A stretch of 64,000 nt of DNA, taken from positions 2,547,501 to 2,611,500 of the forward strand of contig NZ_CP032677.1 in the NCBI RefSeq assembly GCF_003627215.1, read 5' to 3'. The notes beneath the pieces are model-generated. The model saw only the letters and a program-made list of their open reading frames with translations. It was not told where the DNA came from and ran no database searches. The translations under genes were made by a program, and so were the position numbers. Positions 1-8,759 of this stretch are shown here, one piece after another. Each line of letters opens with the position of its first letter. Position 1 is the first letter of the stretch. This stretch comes from Pseudomonas sp. Leaf58 (GTDB lineage Bacteria; Pseudomonadota; Gammaproteobacteria; Pseudomonadales; Pseudomonadaceae).

Positions 1-1370
1 GCGCTGACCGGCTCGTCGAGCAGCAACAGTTGCGGTTGTAACGCCAACGCCCGGGCGATGGCCACCCGCTGGCGCTGGCCGCCGGACAGTTCGCGCGGCA
101 GGCGGTCGAGGTAGCTGAGCGGCAGGTGCACCCGCTCGATCAGCTCGCGGGCGCGCTGCTCCAGTGCAGCACCCTTGAGCACGCCAAACGACACCAGCGG
201 CTCGACAATGCTGTCGAACACGGTAAAACGCGGGTCCAGGGCGGCGAACGGGTTTTGCTGTACCAGCTGCATGCGCCGGCGCAATGGGCGGAACTGGCGC
301 CAGCCATGGCCGGTGACATCCTGTTGGTCGATCAGCACCCGGCCTTGGCTGGGCGCCTCCAGGCCCAGGGCGATGCGCAGGGCAGTACTCTTGCCTGAGC
401 CCGACTCACCGACAATAGCCAAGGTTTGCCCGGGGTAAACCTGCAAGTCCAGGCCTTGCAGGGCGACAAAGCGGTTGGCTTGGCCCTTGACCCTGGCCAA
501 TTCGAAGGTTTTGCCCACCCCCTGCAGGCTCAGAATCGGCGTTGAACCCGGTGCCAATGGCCGGGACTGGCGCCGGCCGCTGAACGCCGGTGCGGCGTCG
601 AGCAGGGCGCGGGTATAGGGATGCTGGGGCGCCTGTACGATCTGTGCAGGCGGGCCTTGCTCGACCAGTTCGCCCTGCTTCATTACCAGCAGGCGGTCGG
701 CGCGATCGGTGGCCATACCCAGGTCGTGGGTGATGATCAGCAGCGAGATGCCGCGCTCCGCCACCAGCCGTTGCAGGTGATCGAGGATTTTGCGCTGCAC
801 CGTCACGTCCAGCGCGCTGGTGGGTTCGTCGGCGATGATCAGGCGCGGGTTGCCGGCCAGGGCAATGGCAATCAGTACCCGCTGGCGCATGCCGCCAGAC
901 AACTCGTGTGGGTACTGGCGGGCGCGCAGGGCCGGGTTGTCCAGGCCGACTTGGGCGAGCAGGTCGAGCACATCGGCAGCGACACGGCGGTAGCGGCTGC
1001 CATGGGCCAGCGCCAGTGCTTCAGCTATCTGCTGGCCAATGCGCAGGGTGGGGTTGAGGCTGACCATTGGGTCTTGTGGCACCAGGCCGAGGGTGCGCCC
1101 GCGCAGCTGACGCTTTTGCCGCTCACTGGCGCGCGCCACATCAAGCCCGTCAACCCACAGTTGCCCGTGGTCGATGCGCGCGGCAGGCGGCAGCAAGCCG
1201 AGCAGGGCGTTGGCGAGGGTCGACTTGCCCGAACCGGACTCGCCGACGATAGCCACGGTCTCGCCTTGGTTCAAGGTGAATGAAAGGTGTTTGACGGCCT
1301 GGGTGGCCTGGCCGGCGGCGTGGTAGCTGATGCTCAGGTCGCGTACGGCCAACAAGGGCTGGTGGTTCAT
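1..1370 (-). CDS. Dual-domain ABC transporter ATP-binding protein (peptide/nickel type), C-terminus cut by window edge
   Basis: Energising subunit of a peptide/nickel-type (PepT family) importer with two fused nucleotide-binding domains. The N-terminal domain has a Walker A (GESGSGKST, about residues 40-48) and an LSGGMRQR signature. A second Walker A (GESGSGKST, about 386-421 on the plus strand), an LSGGQRQR signature and a Walker B (LLLLDEPVSA) follow. The frame is open to base 1, so only the segment after the second Walker B is missing. The ATG at 1370 overlaps the stop of the upstream permease (ATGA), which fixes the start and implies translational coupling. This is the last visible gene of a minus-strand operon that starts at 7837. 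Substrate is not predictable from the ATPase. Confidence 0.93.
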   Translation of the reverse strand, partial: MNHQPLLAVRDLSISYHAAGQATQAVKHLSFTLNQGETVAIVGESGSGKSTLANALLGLLPPAARIDHGQLWVDGLDVARASERQKRQLRGRTLGLVPQDPMVSLNPTLRIGQQIAEALALAHGSRYRRVAADVLDLLAQVGLDNPALRARQYPHELSGGMRQRVLIAIALAGNPRLIIADEPTSALDVTVQRKILDHLQRLVAERGISLLIITHDLGMATDRADRLLVMKQGELVEQGPPAQIVQAPQHPYTRALLDAAPAFSGRRQSRPLAPGSTPILSLQGVGKTFELARVKGQANRFVALQGLDLQVYPGQTLAIVGESGSGKSTALRIALGLEAPSQGRVLIDQQDVTGHGWRQFRPLRRRMQLVQQNPFAALDPRFTVFDSIVEPLVSFGVLKGAALEQRARELIERVHLPLSYLDRLPRELSGGQRQRVAIARALALQPQLLLLDEPVS

Positions 1371-2296
1371 CGCGCGTGCTCCTCGAAGGTACGGGCAAGG
1401 TGGTTGAGGCTGAACACCACGGCGACCACGAACAGGCCGGGCAGCAGCGACAGCCATGGGGCGGTGATCAGAAAATGCCTGCCGTTGGCGATCAGCGTGC
1501 CCCATTCCGCAGCCGGGGGCGCCGCACCAAAACCGAGGAAGCTGAGGCCGGCGGTGGCCAGGATGGCGGCGCCAAAATCGAGTGTGGCCAGTACCGCCAC
1601 CGGGCCCCAGGCGTTTGGCAGCACATGGCGCAGCAAGGTGCGCCGCCAACTGGCGCCGCCCAGGCGCGCGGCCTCGACATAGGGCAGGGTCTTTACCCGC
1701 AGTACTTCGCCGCGGGTGGTGCGGGCAAAACCGGGGATGATGCCCACGCCCACGGCAATGGCCACCGGTACCGTGCCAAAGCCGATAGCGGTGACGATGG
1801 CCAGGGCCAGCAGCAGGCCGGGCAGGGCCAGCAGCACATCGACCAGGCGCATGATTGCCGCGTCCAGGCGCCCGCCGGCGAAACCGGCCACTACACCCAA
1901 GCTCAAGCCCCCGGCCAGGGCGATGCCGACGGCCAGCAGCGCGGCCTGCACGGACAGGCGCGCGCCATACACCACGCGGGTATACAGGTCGCGGCCCAGT
2001 TCATCGGTGCCAAACCAGTGTGCGGCGCTAGGTGCCTGCAGCTTGTCGGCGGGCGCAGTGGCATAAGGGTCGAAATGGCTTAGCCCATGGGGGGCCAGCG
2101 CGCAGAGCAGGGCGAACAGCACAATCAACAGGGCCAGGCTGAAGCCGGGCCGGCGCAGCAGCGGGATCAAGGCTTGATGCGCGCGCTGCAGGCGTGTGCG
2201 GCGCCGCCAGGCGCTGGCGGGGCGGGCCGCATCGCCGGCAAGCCGGCTGCCACAAGCCGCGCTGTCGATCGGGGGCAGGGGTATGTTGATGGTCAT
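1367..2296 (-). CDS. ABC transporter inner-membrane permease, DppC/OppC family
   Basis: Second membrane subunit of the importer, 309 aa. After a charged cytoplasmic N-terminus there is a first membrane segment (about residues 50-70). A long periplasmic stretch follows, with the family motif WFGTDELGRDLYTRV. The DppC-type permease core has the EAA-like loop EAARLGGASWRRTLLRHVLPN that contacts the ATPase, and then a final hydrophobic segment. It starts one base after the stop of the DppB-type permease and its own stop overlaps the ATPase start, so the three genes are one transcription unit. Function is clear at family level; substrate is unknown. Confidence 0.93.
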   Translation of the reverse strand: MTINIPLPPIDSAACGSRLAGDAARPASAWRRRTRLQRAHQALIPLLRRPGFSLALLIVLFALLCALAPHGLSHFDPYATAPADKLQAPSAAHWFGTDELGRDLYTRVVYGARLSVQAALLAVGIALAGGLSLGVVAGFAGGRLDAAIMRLVDVLLALPGLLLALAIVTAIGFGTVPVAIAVGVGIIPGFARTTRGEVLRVKTLPYVEAARLGGASWRRTLLRHVLPNAWGPVAVLATLDFGAAILATAGLSFLGFGAAPPAAEWGTLIANGRHFLITAPWLSLLPGLFVVAVVFSLNHLARTFEEHAR

Positions 2297-2297
2297 C

Positions 2298-3248
2298 TCA
2301 GTGCACCTTGGCCATGTGGGTAATACGTGGGTCGAGGTAGGGGTAGAGCAGGTCGACGATCAGGTTGACCAGCACGAAGGCCGCCGCCGACACCGCGACA
2401 ATCGCCAGTACCACCGGGATGTCTTGGCGCAGCACCGCTTCCTGGGCCAACCGGCCGACGCCATTGCGCGAGAAGATGGTCTCGACCAGCACCGCGCCGG
2501 ACACCGTGTTGCCTACCTGCAGGCCAACCAGGGTGAGGATGGGCAGGGCGGCGTTACGCAGGCCGTGGCGTGCCTGCACCTGGGCGCGGCTCAGGCCCTT
2601 GGCGAACGCGGTGGCGATATACGGCTCCTGCCACACGCCCTGGAAGCCACGTTGCAGCACCTGGGCGTACACCGCTGCGCTGGGAATGGCCAGGGTCACA
2701 GCAGGCAGCACCAAGCTGGCAAAACCCTGGCTGCCGGTGGCTGGGAACCAGCCCAGGCCAAAGGCGAATACCTGGATCAACAACAGGCCCATCCAGAATA
2801 CCGGGACCGAAAAGCCCAATGATGGCAGGCGCGCCAGCGCGACTCTCAGCGGTTGCCATTGCAGGTAGGCGGTGAGGTAGCCCAGGCCGATGCCGCCAAG
2901 TAGCGACAGCACGATGGCCAGGCCGGCCAGCGCCAAGGTTTGCGGCAAGCGCTCGGCCAGCAGCGCGGTAACCGGGCGGTTGAGTGACAGCGACTGGCCC
3001 AAGTCGCCGTGCAGGGCGCGCCACAGCAGGTCGAAGTACTGCTCGAACAGGCCCTTGTCCAGCCCATAGTAGGCACGGGCCTTGGCCAAGTCCTCGGGCG
3101 ACAGGCCATCGGCTTCCATACCCGAGGCACTGAGCATGATCGCCAAGGTGTCGCCGGGCAGCAGGTAGAGAATGAAGTAGGTGATGGTGTAAGCGCCCCA
3201 AAGCACCAGCAGCGCTTGGCCGAAACGGGCGATCAGGTAACGGCTCAT
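2298..3248 (-). CDS. ABC transporter inner-membrane permease, DppB/OppB family
   Basis: First membrane subunit of the importer, 316 aa. It begins MSRYLIARFGQALLVLWG with the typical N-terminal membrane segment and has the DppB signature region LLPGDTLAIML. The core has several membrane segments, and the C-terminus YPYLDPRI is characteristic of the family. An in-frame extension 30 codons upstream exists but lies inside the binding-protein gene. The ATG at 3248 overlaps that gene's stop in an ATGA arrangement and is the better start. It pairs with the DppC-type subunit immediately downstream. Confidence 0.93.
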   Translation of the reverse strand: MSRYLIARFGQALLVLWGAYTITYFILYLLPGDTLAIMLSASGMEADGLSPEDLAKARAYYGLDKGLFEQYFDLLWRALHGDLGQSLSLNRPVTALLAERLPQTLALAGLAIVLSLLGGIGLGYLTAYLQWQPLRVALARLPSLGFSVPVFWMGLLLIQVFAFGLGWFPATGSQGFASLVLPAVTLAIPSAAVYAQVLQRGFQGVWQEPYIATAFAKGLSRAQVQARHGLRNAALPILTLVGLQVGNTVSGAVLVETIFSRNGVGRLAQEAVLRQDIPVVLAIVAVSAAAFVLVNLIVDLLYPYLDPRITHMAKVH

Positions 3249-4873
3249 GGCTGCGACACCTGAATGTCGCTGAGGAACGCGAAGCCCTCGGCAGTCCAGC
3301 GGAAGTCCTTGACCCGCGGCGCGGTGGCGGCCTGCCACACCCGTTCGTACAGCGGGAACGCTGAGGCTTCGTCCACCAGCAGGTCCTGTAACTGGCCGTA
3401 GGCCTGGGCGCGTTGCGCGTCGCGGGTGGCGCTGATGCCGTTGTCGAACAGGCTTTGCGCCTTGGTCAGGATGTGCGGTTCGTAGGTGTTGGTTGCCAGG
3501 GTGGCACTGCTGGCCGCGCGCGGGTCAAGGATGGTTTGCAGAATGATCGGGTCGGCGCGGGTCATGTAGGTGGAGGTGAGGTCGTAGTTGCCCGAGGCAT
3601 TGCCGGCTACCCACTCGGCACGGGTCAGCACATTCAGTTTGAGGTCAATGCCGACTTTGCGCAGTTGGTCCTGAACCAGCACATCACCGGCGCTTTCGGC
3701 GGGGGTGAGGTTGTACCGCAAGGTCAGGCGCTGGCCGCCTTTGTGCCGGTAGCCGTCGTCACCCTTGTGCCAGCCGGCAGCTTCCAGCAGGCGTTCGGCA
3801 CCCTGCGGGTCGTAGGCGAGCTTGTCGGCCTGGGGCTTGAAGTACGGTGTGGTTACGTCATACACCCCGGCCACCACCGGAAACTCGGCGTTGTACACGG
3901 TGTGCGCATAGCTGGTGCGGTCGATGGCCTTCTGCAAGGCCAGGCGTACCTGGCGGTCGCCCAGCAGGCGGCCGTTGCGGGTGTTGGGGTAGAGGTTAAG
4001 CGCAGGGCCCGGCAGCGAGCGGCTTTGGATGGACGCGCCCTTGGCTTGGAACAGCTTGAGGTCAACCTCGGAAAATGGGTTGCGCGGCCACAGGATGTCG
4101 GCCTTGCCCTGCAAAAACAGGCCGTTGCGCACGCTTTCTTCGGCGATATAACTGATGTTTACGCTGTCCAGGTGGGCGGCGCCGGGGTTTTTGACGTTGG
4201 CCGAGGCCCAGGCGTAGTCCGCCCGTTTGACCAGGCGGGCGCCGACTTCCGGGGTGTAGTGTTCGAGGATGAATGGGCCGGTGCCGATGATCTTGCCCAA
4301 CGAGCGCTCCTGCGCGCTAAGCGCATAAGAGGCAGGGGCGAGGATGGCCAGGTTGGTGGTGGAGGTGGCCTGCAGGAAGCCGGCATTGGGGCGCGACAGC
4401 ACTAGGCGCACGGTAAAGCCATCGACCACCTCGGCGTGGTCATAGCCGGCCAGGTAGGTGGCGCCGAAGGTGGCGGGCAGCTGCGCGGCGAAGGCCTTGT
4501 TGCTGTCGAAGGCGGTTTTCACGGCTTGCGCGTCGAAGCGCTCACCGTTGCTGAAGGTGACGTCCTGGCGCAGCTGGAAAGTATAGGCGAGGGCGTCATC
4601 GCTGACCTCCCAGCTTTTTGCCAGCCAGGGGATGATGCGGCCCGTGGCCGGGTCTTGGTCGGTGAGCGATTCGGCGACGTTGCGCAGCAGCACGCGGTGC
4701 TCCAGCCAGTAGACCTGGAAGGGGTCGACGCTGACCAGGGTGGTGTTGTCGCCCCAGAAGGCGATATTCAAGGTTTTGCCGGCGTTTTCCTCGCTGGAGG
4801 GGGAGCAGCCGGTGAGGGTAAGGGCTAGGGTGGCGCAGGCTAACAGGCTTCTGACCAAGGGGAATGGTGGCAT
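3245..4873 (-). CDS. ABC transporter substrate-binding lipoprotein, SBP_bac_5 family
   Basis: Extracytoplasmic solute receptor of the importer, 542 aa, typical for family 5 (peptide/nickel/opine receptors). The N-terminus has a lipoprotein signal ending in the lipobox LTGC, so the mature protein is probably lipid-anchored in the periplasm. The mature part carries the family's conserved segments, for example VTFSNGERFDAQAVKTAFD and GTGPFILEHY. The ATG at 4873 is preceded by AAGGAA at good distance; a longer in-frame reading starts in non-coding DNA and would bury the signal peptide. A 68-bp gap separates it from the aldolase upstream. Ligand is unknown; the co-transcribed aldolase and dehydrogenases suggest a carboxylate or modified amino acid rather than ordinary peptides, which is inference. 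Confidence 0.93.
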   Translation of the reverse strand: MPPFPLVRSLLACATLALTLTGCSPSSEENAGKTLNIAFWGDNTTLVSVDPFQVYWLEHRVLLRNVAESLTDQDPATGRIIPWLAKSWEVSDDALAYTFQLRQDVTFSNGERFDAQAVKTAFDSNKAFAAQLPATFGATYLAGYDHAEVVDGFTVRLVLSRPNAGFLQATSTTNLAILAPASYALSAQERSLGKIIGTGPFILEHYTPEVGARLVKRADYAWASANVKNPGAAHLDSVNISYIAEESVRNGLFLQGKADILWPRNPFSEVDLKLFQAKGASIQSRSLPGPALNLYPNTRNGRLLGDRQVRLALQKAIDRTSYAHTVYNAEFPVVAGVYDVTTPYFKPQADKLAYDPQGAERLLEAAGWHKGDDGYRHKGGQRLTLRYNLTPAESAGDVLVQDQLRKVGIDLKLNVLTRAEWVAGNASGNYDLTSTYMTRADPIILQTILDPRAASSATLATNTYEPHILTKAQSLFDNGISATRDAQRAQAYGQLQDLLVDEASAFPLYERVWQAATAPRVKDFRWTAEGFAFLSDIQVSQP

Positions 4874-4900
4874 GGGACGTTCCTTCAGTGGAGGTGGGGT

Positions 4901-4929
4901 GTGCCTGTACCGGCCTGGCGGGCACAGGC
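4901..4929 (-). other. Intercistronic hairpin between aldolase and binding-protein genes
   Basis: GCCTGT (4903-4908) can pair with ACAGGC (4924-4929), with GC-rich sequence between. There is no T-tract on the minus strand, so this is more likely an RNA-stabilising or processing hairpin within the operon than a terminator. It may explain a higher level of binding protein relative to neighbouring genes; that is inference. Confidence 0.35.
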
Positions 4930-4941
4930 TGTAGAGATCAG

Positions 4942-5736
4942 TCAGGCCTGATAATCCAGCCCCTCCCGCTCCAGCTGCCGAATCAGCGCATCCCAATGCC
5001 GCTGGATGCCTTCGCCCAAACCGTCGGCAAACCGTTTGGACTGCTCGTGCACCTTGGCAATCGCCGCCGGCGCGGCCTGCAGCAACTGGTCATTACCCCC
5101 GGCTTGCGCCGCTACCTGGATGTTGCAGGCACGTTCCAGGCCGTGTAGTTCGCGGAAGGCGTGCTCGACGCTGATACCGCCGGTCAGCAGGCCGTGGTTG
5201 CGCAGGATCAGGATGTTGCTGTCGCCCAGGTTGGCCACCAGCCGTTGCTGCTCGTCCAGGTCCAGGGCGACGCCCTCGTAGTCGTGGTACGCCACCCGGC
5301 TGTAGTAGGCCAGGGCGTGCTGGGAAATCGGCAACAAGCCGTCGCGCTGGGCCGATACTGCCGCCCCATCGCGAGTGTGGGTGTGCAGCACGGCCTTGAG
5401 GTCGGGCCGGGCGCGGTGGATGGCGCTGTGAATCACATAACCGGCCTGGTTGATGCCCAGGCCCAGCGGGTCGTCGATGATTGTGCCGTCGACATCCACC
5501 TTCACCAGGTTGGATGCGCTGATCTCGTCGAACAGCAGGCCGAAGGCGTTGATCAGAAAGTGTTCGTCGGGCCCCGGTACGCGCGCCGAGAAATGCGTGT
5601 AGATGTGGTCGGTCCAGCGCAACAGCGCGGCCAGGCGGTAGGCCGCGGCCAGCTTGACCCGCACCTCCCACTCCTCGGCACTGACCCGTTGGCGCACGGT
5701 GTTTTCCTGGGGGGTGATGACAGACAGTGCAGTCAT
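4942..5736 (-). CDS. Class II aldolase/adducin-family protein
   Basis: Zinc-dependent class II aldolase/adducin fold protein, 264 aa, cytoplasmic. The sequence shows the metal-site region LHTHTRDG, the LRNHGLL segment that carries the third histidine, and YTHFSARVPG near the N-terminus. Family members cleave or epimerise phosphorylated or free sugar acids, or decarboxylate and cleave hydroxy-acids. The start is ATG at 5736, preceded by TTGGAGAACACC (GGAG); a TTG four codons upstream is possible but would overlap the ribosome site. It lies between the hydroxyacid dehydrogenase and the ABC importer genes in the same operon. The exact substrate is not evident. Confidence 0.9.
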   Translation of the reverse strand: MTALSVITPQENTVRQRVSAEEWEVRVKLAAAYRLAALLRWTDHIYTHFSARVPGPDEHFLINAFGLLFDEISASNLVKVDVDGTIIDDPLGLGINQAGYVIHSAIHRARPDLKAVLHTHTRDGAAVSAQRDGLLPISQHALAYYSRVAYHDYEGVALDLDEQQRLVANLGDSNILILRNHGLLTGGISVEHAFRELHGLERACNIQVAAQAGGNDQLLQAAPAAIAKVHEQSKRFADGLGEGIQRHWDALIRQLEREGLDYQA

Positions 5737-5759
5737 GGTGTTCTCCAAAATGTGTGGGT

Positions 5760-6704
5760 TCAGTAGCCGCGCTGGGTGTCGACCAGGTTGTGCAGCGGTG
5801 CCCGTTCGCGGTAACGGGCGAAGTTGTCGAGAAACGCTTCAAGCAGCGCGGGGTAGCCGTCCTCGGAAATCGCCGAGGTGTGCGGCGACAGGAACACCCG
5901 CGGGTGCTGGTACAGCGGGTGGCTCGCCGGCAATGGCTCCGGCTCGGTGACATCAAGGCTGGCGCGGCCGATAAGGCCGCGGTCCAGGGCTTCGAGCAGG
6001 GCGTCCTGGTCCAGCAGCCCGCCACGGGCGATGTTGACCAGGTGCAGCCCTGGCTTGGCTTGGGCCAGCACCTGGCGGTCGATCAGGCCACGGGTGGCAG
6101 GGGTAAGCGGGGCAGCGATGACCAAATGGTCGCTGCCGGCGAACAGTTGCTGCAGGTCGTCGACGCGTTGTACGTCCGGCACCTCGGCGATGGCCTGGCC
6201 TGGGCGGTTCAGCGCCCGTACCGCCATGCCCAGGGCGCTCGCCTTGCGTGCCAAGCTTTGGCCGATGCTGCCGAAACCGAAGATGCCCAGGGTGCGGCCT
6301 CGCACCGGTGCCAGTGGGGTCAAGCGCCAATCGGCGTCCTTCACCCACAGGCCCGGCAACTGCTTGGCTGCGGCGAACACCAAGGCCAGGGCAAACTCGG
6401 CGACCTGTTCGGCATTGGCGCCGCGGCCGCTGGTGACTGGCGGCCCCTGGAACACCCAGTCGGGGTAGAAGTCGATGCCCGAGGACACCACCTGCACCCA
6501 GCGCAGCGACCACGGCCAGCCGGCTGGCGGGGTGTCCACCCGGTTACCCCGTACGTTGATCGGGCGCAGGATGAACACGTCGGCGGGTAGGCCCAGCTGC
6601 AGTTGGCCCGGGGCGATGTCGACCACTTCATGGTCGGGCAAGTGGTCGCGCAGGTACTGATTGGCCTGGGCGTCTAGCTGGCTGGCGATGATCGAGTGGC
6701 TCAT
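5760..6704 (-). CDS. D-isomer-specific 2-hydroxyacid dehydrogenase
   Basis: NAD(P)-dependent 2-hydroxyacid dehydrogenase or 2-ketoacid reductase, 314 aa. The Rossmann motif GIFGFGSIGQSLARKA sits in the middle of the protein, followed by VNIARGGLLDQDALLEAL with the catalytic-region arginine. The conserved histidine lies in VFLSPHTSAI near the C-terminus. The start at 6704 overlaps the stop of the acyl-CoA dehydrogenase-like gene (ATGA). Together with the class II aldolase it suggests oxidation or reduction of a 2-hydroxyacid intermediate in a catabolic pathway fed by the importer. Which acid is not evident. Confidence 0.92.
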   Translation of the reverse strand: MSHSIIASQLDAQANQYLRDHLPDHEVVDIAPGQLQLGLPADVFILRPINVRGNRVDTPPAGWPWSLRWVQVVSSGIDFYPDWVFQGPPVTSGRGANAEQVAEFALALVFAAAKQLPGLWVKDADWRLTPLAPVRGRTLGIFGFGSIGQSLARKASALGMAVRALNRPGQAIAEVPDVQRVDDLQQLFAGSDHLVIAAPLTPATRGLIDRQVLAQAKPGLHLVNIARGGLLDQDALLEALDRGLIGRASLDVTEPEPLPASHPLYQHPRVFLSPHTSAISEDGYPALLEAFLDNFARYRERAPLHNLVDTQRGY

Positions 6705-7837
6705 GCCGCCACCTCCGCCAACGCTGCGCGGCCAACCTGGCCGAGCACCACATCGTCCTGCGGGGTGTGGATGCGGCTGCACAGCACATCACGGTAGTGC
6801 CGTTCCAGCGGGTTGCGCCGCGACAACCCAGGGTTACCGGCGGCTTCGATGGCCAGTTCCACCGCCTGGATAGCGTGGCGGCTGACCAGGTGCTTGAGCT
6901 GCCCGGCATGGCGCGGGTCAACCTGCCCCGCCACGGCGGCGTCCAGCAGGCTCTGGTTGTTGAACAGCAAGGTGTCGATGCGCCCCACCAGCTCCTGGAA
7001 GCGCGGCAAGCTGGCCAGCGCAGCGCCCAAGTTGGAGGGCGCGCGGTGGTTCAGGAATTGCACCAGCCAGTCCCGTGCGGCCTGGGCCACACCGTTGTAC
7101 AGCGCAGGCAGTAACACGGCCATCCACAGCAGGGCAGTGCTATCGAGTTCGGGGCGCGGTGCACTGGCCGGGCTGACGCTGACAGCGTGATCGAGCGGTA
7201 TTAGCACCTCGTCGAATTGCACTTCATGGCTGCAGGTGGCGCGCATGCCCAGATGGTCCCAGTCCTCGACGATGTGGATGCCGGGTGTGTCCTTGTGCAC
7301 CAGGAAGCCGCCCACCAGTGGGTCCTGATCGTCGCTGCGGGCCCACACCAGGTACCAGGTCAGGCCGTGGCTGCCGGTGGAGTAGATTTTGCGCCCGGAC
7401 AAGCGCCAGCCCTCGGAGGTGCGCCGGGCAAGGGTGGCCGGCAGGCCGCCGCGGGCTGGCGTGCCCAGGTCTGGTTCGACGCGAAAGGCGTTGATCAGCG
7501 CGCCATTGGCTACCGCGTCGCGGGCCACCTGCAGGCGCAGGTGCTCGGGCCAGCGCTGCTCGTCCTGCAGGCGGAAATGCTGCAGGTATTGCATTACCAG
7601 GATTAGCGCGGTGGCCGGGCAGCCCTTGGCAACGGCAGCGATTACCTGGCGTGCGCTGGCCAGGTCGGCACCGCCGCCGCCCAGCGCGCGCGGTACGGTG
7701 AACCCTAGCAGGTGGTGGCGGTGCAGCAGGTTGAAATTGTCGACGGGGAACTCGCCGGTACGGTCGTAGCGTTCGGCGTTGGCAGCCAGGGCTTGGGTCA
7801 GTTCGGCAAGGGTGCTGGCGGAAGGGGGGTGATTCAT
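6701..7837 (-). CDS. Acyl-CoA dehydrogenase-family flavoprotein (SfnB/DszC-like monooxygenase possible)
   Basis: FAD/FMN-dependent member of the acyl-CoA dehydrogenase superfamily, 378 aa. N-terminal helical domain (LGFTVPRALGGGGADLASA), central beta domain (SGRKIYSTGS, LGMRATCSHEVQFDEVLIP) and C-terminal helical domain are all present. The wording of the middle region resembles the SfnB/DszC-type branch that contains flavin monooxygenases acting on sulfur compounds, rather than classical fatty-acid enzymes; I cannot separate the two. First gene of the seven-gene operon. It is preceded by AGGGATG at ribosome-site distance and an AT-rich upstream region that may carry the promoter. Confidence 0.87.
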   Translation of the reverse strand: MNHPPSASTLAELTQALAANAERYDRTGEFPVDNFNLLHRHHLLGFTVPRALGGGGADLASARQVIAAVAKGCPATALILVMQYLQHFRLQDEQRWPEHLRLQVARDAVANGALINAFRVEPDLGTPARGGLPATLARRTSEGWRLSGRKIYSTGSHGLTWYLVWARSDDQDPLVGGFLVHKDTPGIHIVEDWDHLGMRATCSHEVQFDEVLIPLDHAVSVSPASAPRPELDSTALLWMAVLLPALYNGVAQAARDWLVQFLNHRAPSNLGAALASLPRFQELVGRIDTLLFNNQSLLDAAVAGQVDPRHAGQLKHLVSRHAIQAVELAIEAAGNPGLSRRNPLERHYRDVLCSRIHTPQDDVVLGQVGRAALAEVAA

Positions 7838-7984
7838 GGGGTATTCATCCCTGGAACACGGTGGGTTTCTAAGACCGTATTCGCATGGATGAAGGCTGTA
7901 AAATTCTTTTTAGTTCTATGCTAATTATTTGTTTGTGGAATTATGTGTTTTCAGTTTTATGCGAAATTGGCATTACGTGGGTGG
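7838..7984 (-). promoter_or_regulatory. AT-rich upstream region of the ABC/aldolase operon, cut by an IS remnant
   Basis: This stretch holds no convincing gene. It is clearly AT-richer than its surroundings (for example TAATTATTTGTTTG near 7921) and lies directly upstream of the operon start at 7837. It probably contains the operon promoter, but I cannot assign -35/-10 boxes with confidence. The IS5-type homology begins abruptly at about 7985. Confidence 0.4.
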
Positions 7985-8663
7985 TTTTGACGGTCTACTA
8001 TCGGTTTCGAGCTTGGCGAAACCAGGGAACATTCGATCAAATGCTCAGACGATTGCACCTCAAGCTCAATGATCAAGGTTTGATCGACTTGCAAACCTGG
8101 ATGATTGATTCGACAGCTGTGCGGGCTCCCCGCGCCTCATCTGGGGCGCGGAAAAAGGGGGGCTTGATGAGCCTGCCGATCACGCTTTAGGCCGCAGTCG
8201 CGGTGGCCTGACTACCAAAATTCACATGCTCTGCGACGCCAACGGCGTGCCGTTGCGCTTCCTCCTCTCTGGCGGGCAAGCCAGTGATATCAGCTACGCC
8301 CAGCCCTTGCTGGATGACGTCAGCATTCCGACAAGCCAACGTGGCCGTCCTCGCAAACGCTGCAAATGGTTGCTGGCCGACAAGGGTTATGATGCCGAGG
8401 CATTGCGCCGGTACTGCGACCGGTATCGCATGCAGCCCGTCATCCCGCGCTCCATGAAGCGCAAACCCAAGCCTGGTTTACCGAGACTTTTTGATCGCCC
8501 CAAGTACCGGCAGCGCAACATCATCGAGCGCATGTTCGGCTGGCTGAAAGAGAACCGCCGTATCGTGACGCGCTTCGACAAACTTGCAAAAAGCTACGCT
8601 TCAATGGTCTCGCTGGCTTGTTCCATGCGGTGTCTGCGACACCTTTTTTCATACAGAGCCTAG
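7985..8663 (+). pseudogene. IS5-family (IS427-like) transposase, 5'-truncated and frameshifted
   Basis: Remnant of a DDE transposase. The readable first part starts near TVYYRFRAWRNQGTFDQML and runs to SGARKKGG at about 8162. The second part continues one frame back with LDEPADHALGRSRGGLTTK and ends SMRCLRHLFSYRA at 8663. The DDE residues expected in MIDSTAVRA, LLADKGYD and NIIERMFGWLKENRR are visible. The frame changes at a homopolymer run (five A, six G, 8152-8162), consistent with loss of one base or, less likely, programmed slippage. The usual N-terminal helix-turn-helix half is absent, so the copy should be unable to produce a full transposase. Confidence 0.85.
8629..8649 (+). terminator. 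Rho-independent-type terminator at the IS right end
   Basis: Perfect 6-bp stem GGTGTC/GACACC with a TGC loop, followed by six T (8644-8649). It lies within the 3' codons of the transposase remnant, a common arrangement for IS ends, and would stop plus-strand transcription leaving the element. Confidence 0.6.
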
Positions 8664-8759
8664 GTACCACCAGATGCCCGTTCTCTTGCCGCAAGAGGTC
8701 GAGGCCGCTTTGCAGGCGCGCGAGGCCAATAGCGGCGGAGTGTTAACTTTTATATGTGG

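Larger units (their letters stand above)
7985..8665 (+). mobile_element. IS5-family insertion sequence remnant (left end missing)
   Basis: The right end is plausible: read on the minus strand it begins GGCTCTGTATGAAAAAAGG, like IS427-group termini, and is followed by TAG. No matching left inverted repeat is found upstream of 7985, and the transposase N-terminus is missing. The left part was therefore deleted or replaced. It sits between a LysR gene and the ABC/aldolase operon, both on the minus strand. Confidence 0.7.

Noticed and set aside
3413..4405. A 330-codon open frame on the plus strand opposite the binding-protein gene
   Set aside because: Antisense to a clearly recognisable SBP_bac_5 lipoprotein, no family resemblance, no ribosome site.
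8151..8163. Programmed -1 frameshift in the IS5 transposase
   Set aside because: G-AAA-AAG is a poor slippery site, the downstream G-run explains a one-base loss, and the copy already lacks its N-terminus. A programmed shift cannot be excluded but is not needed.
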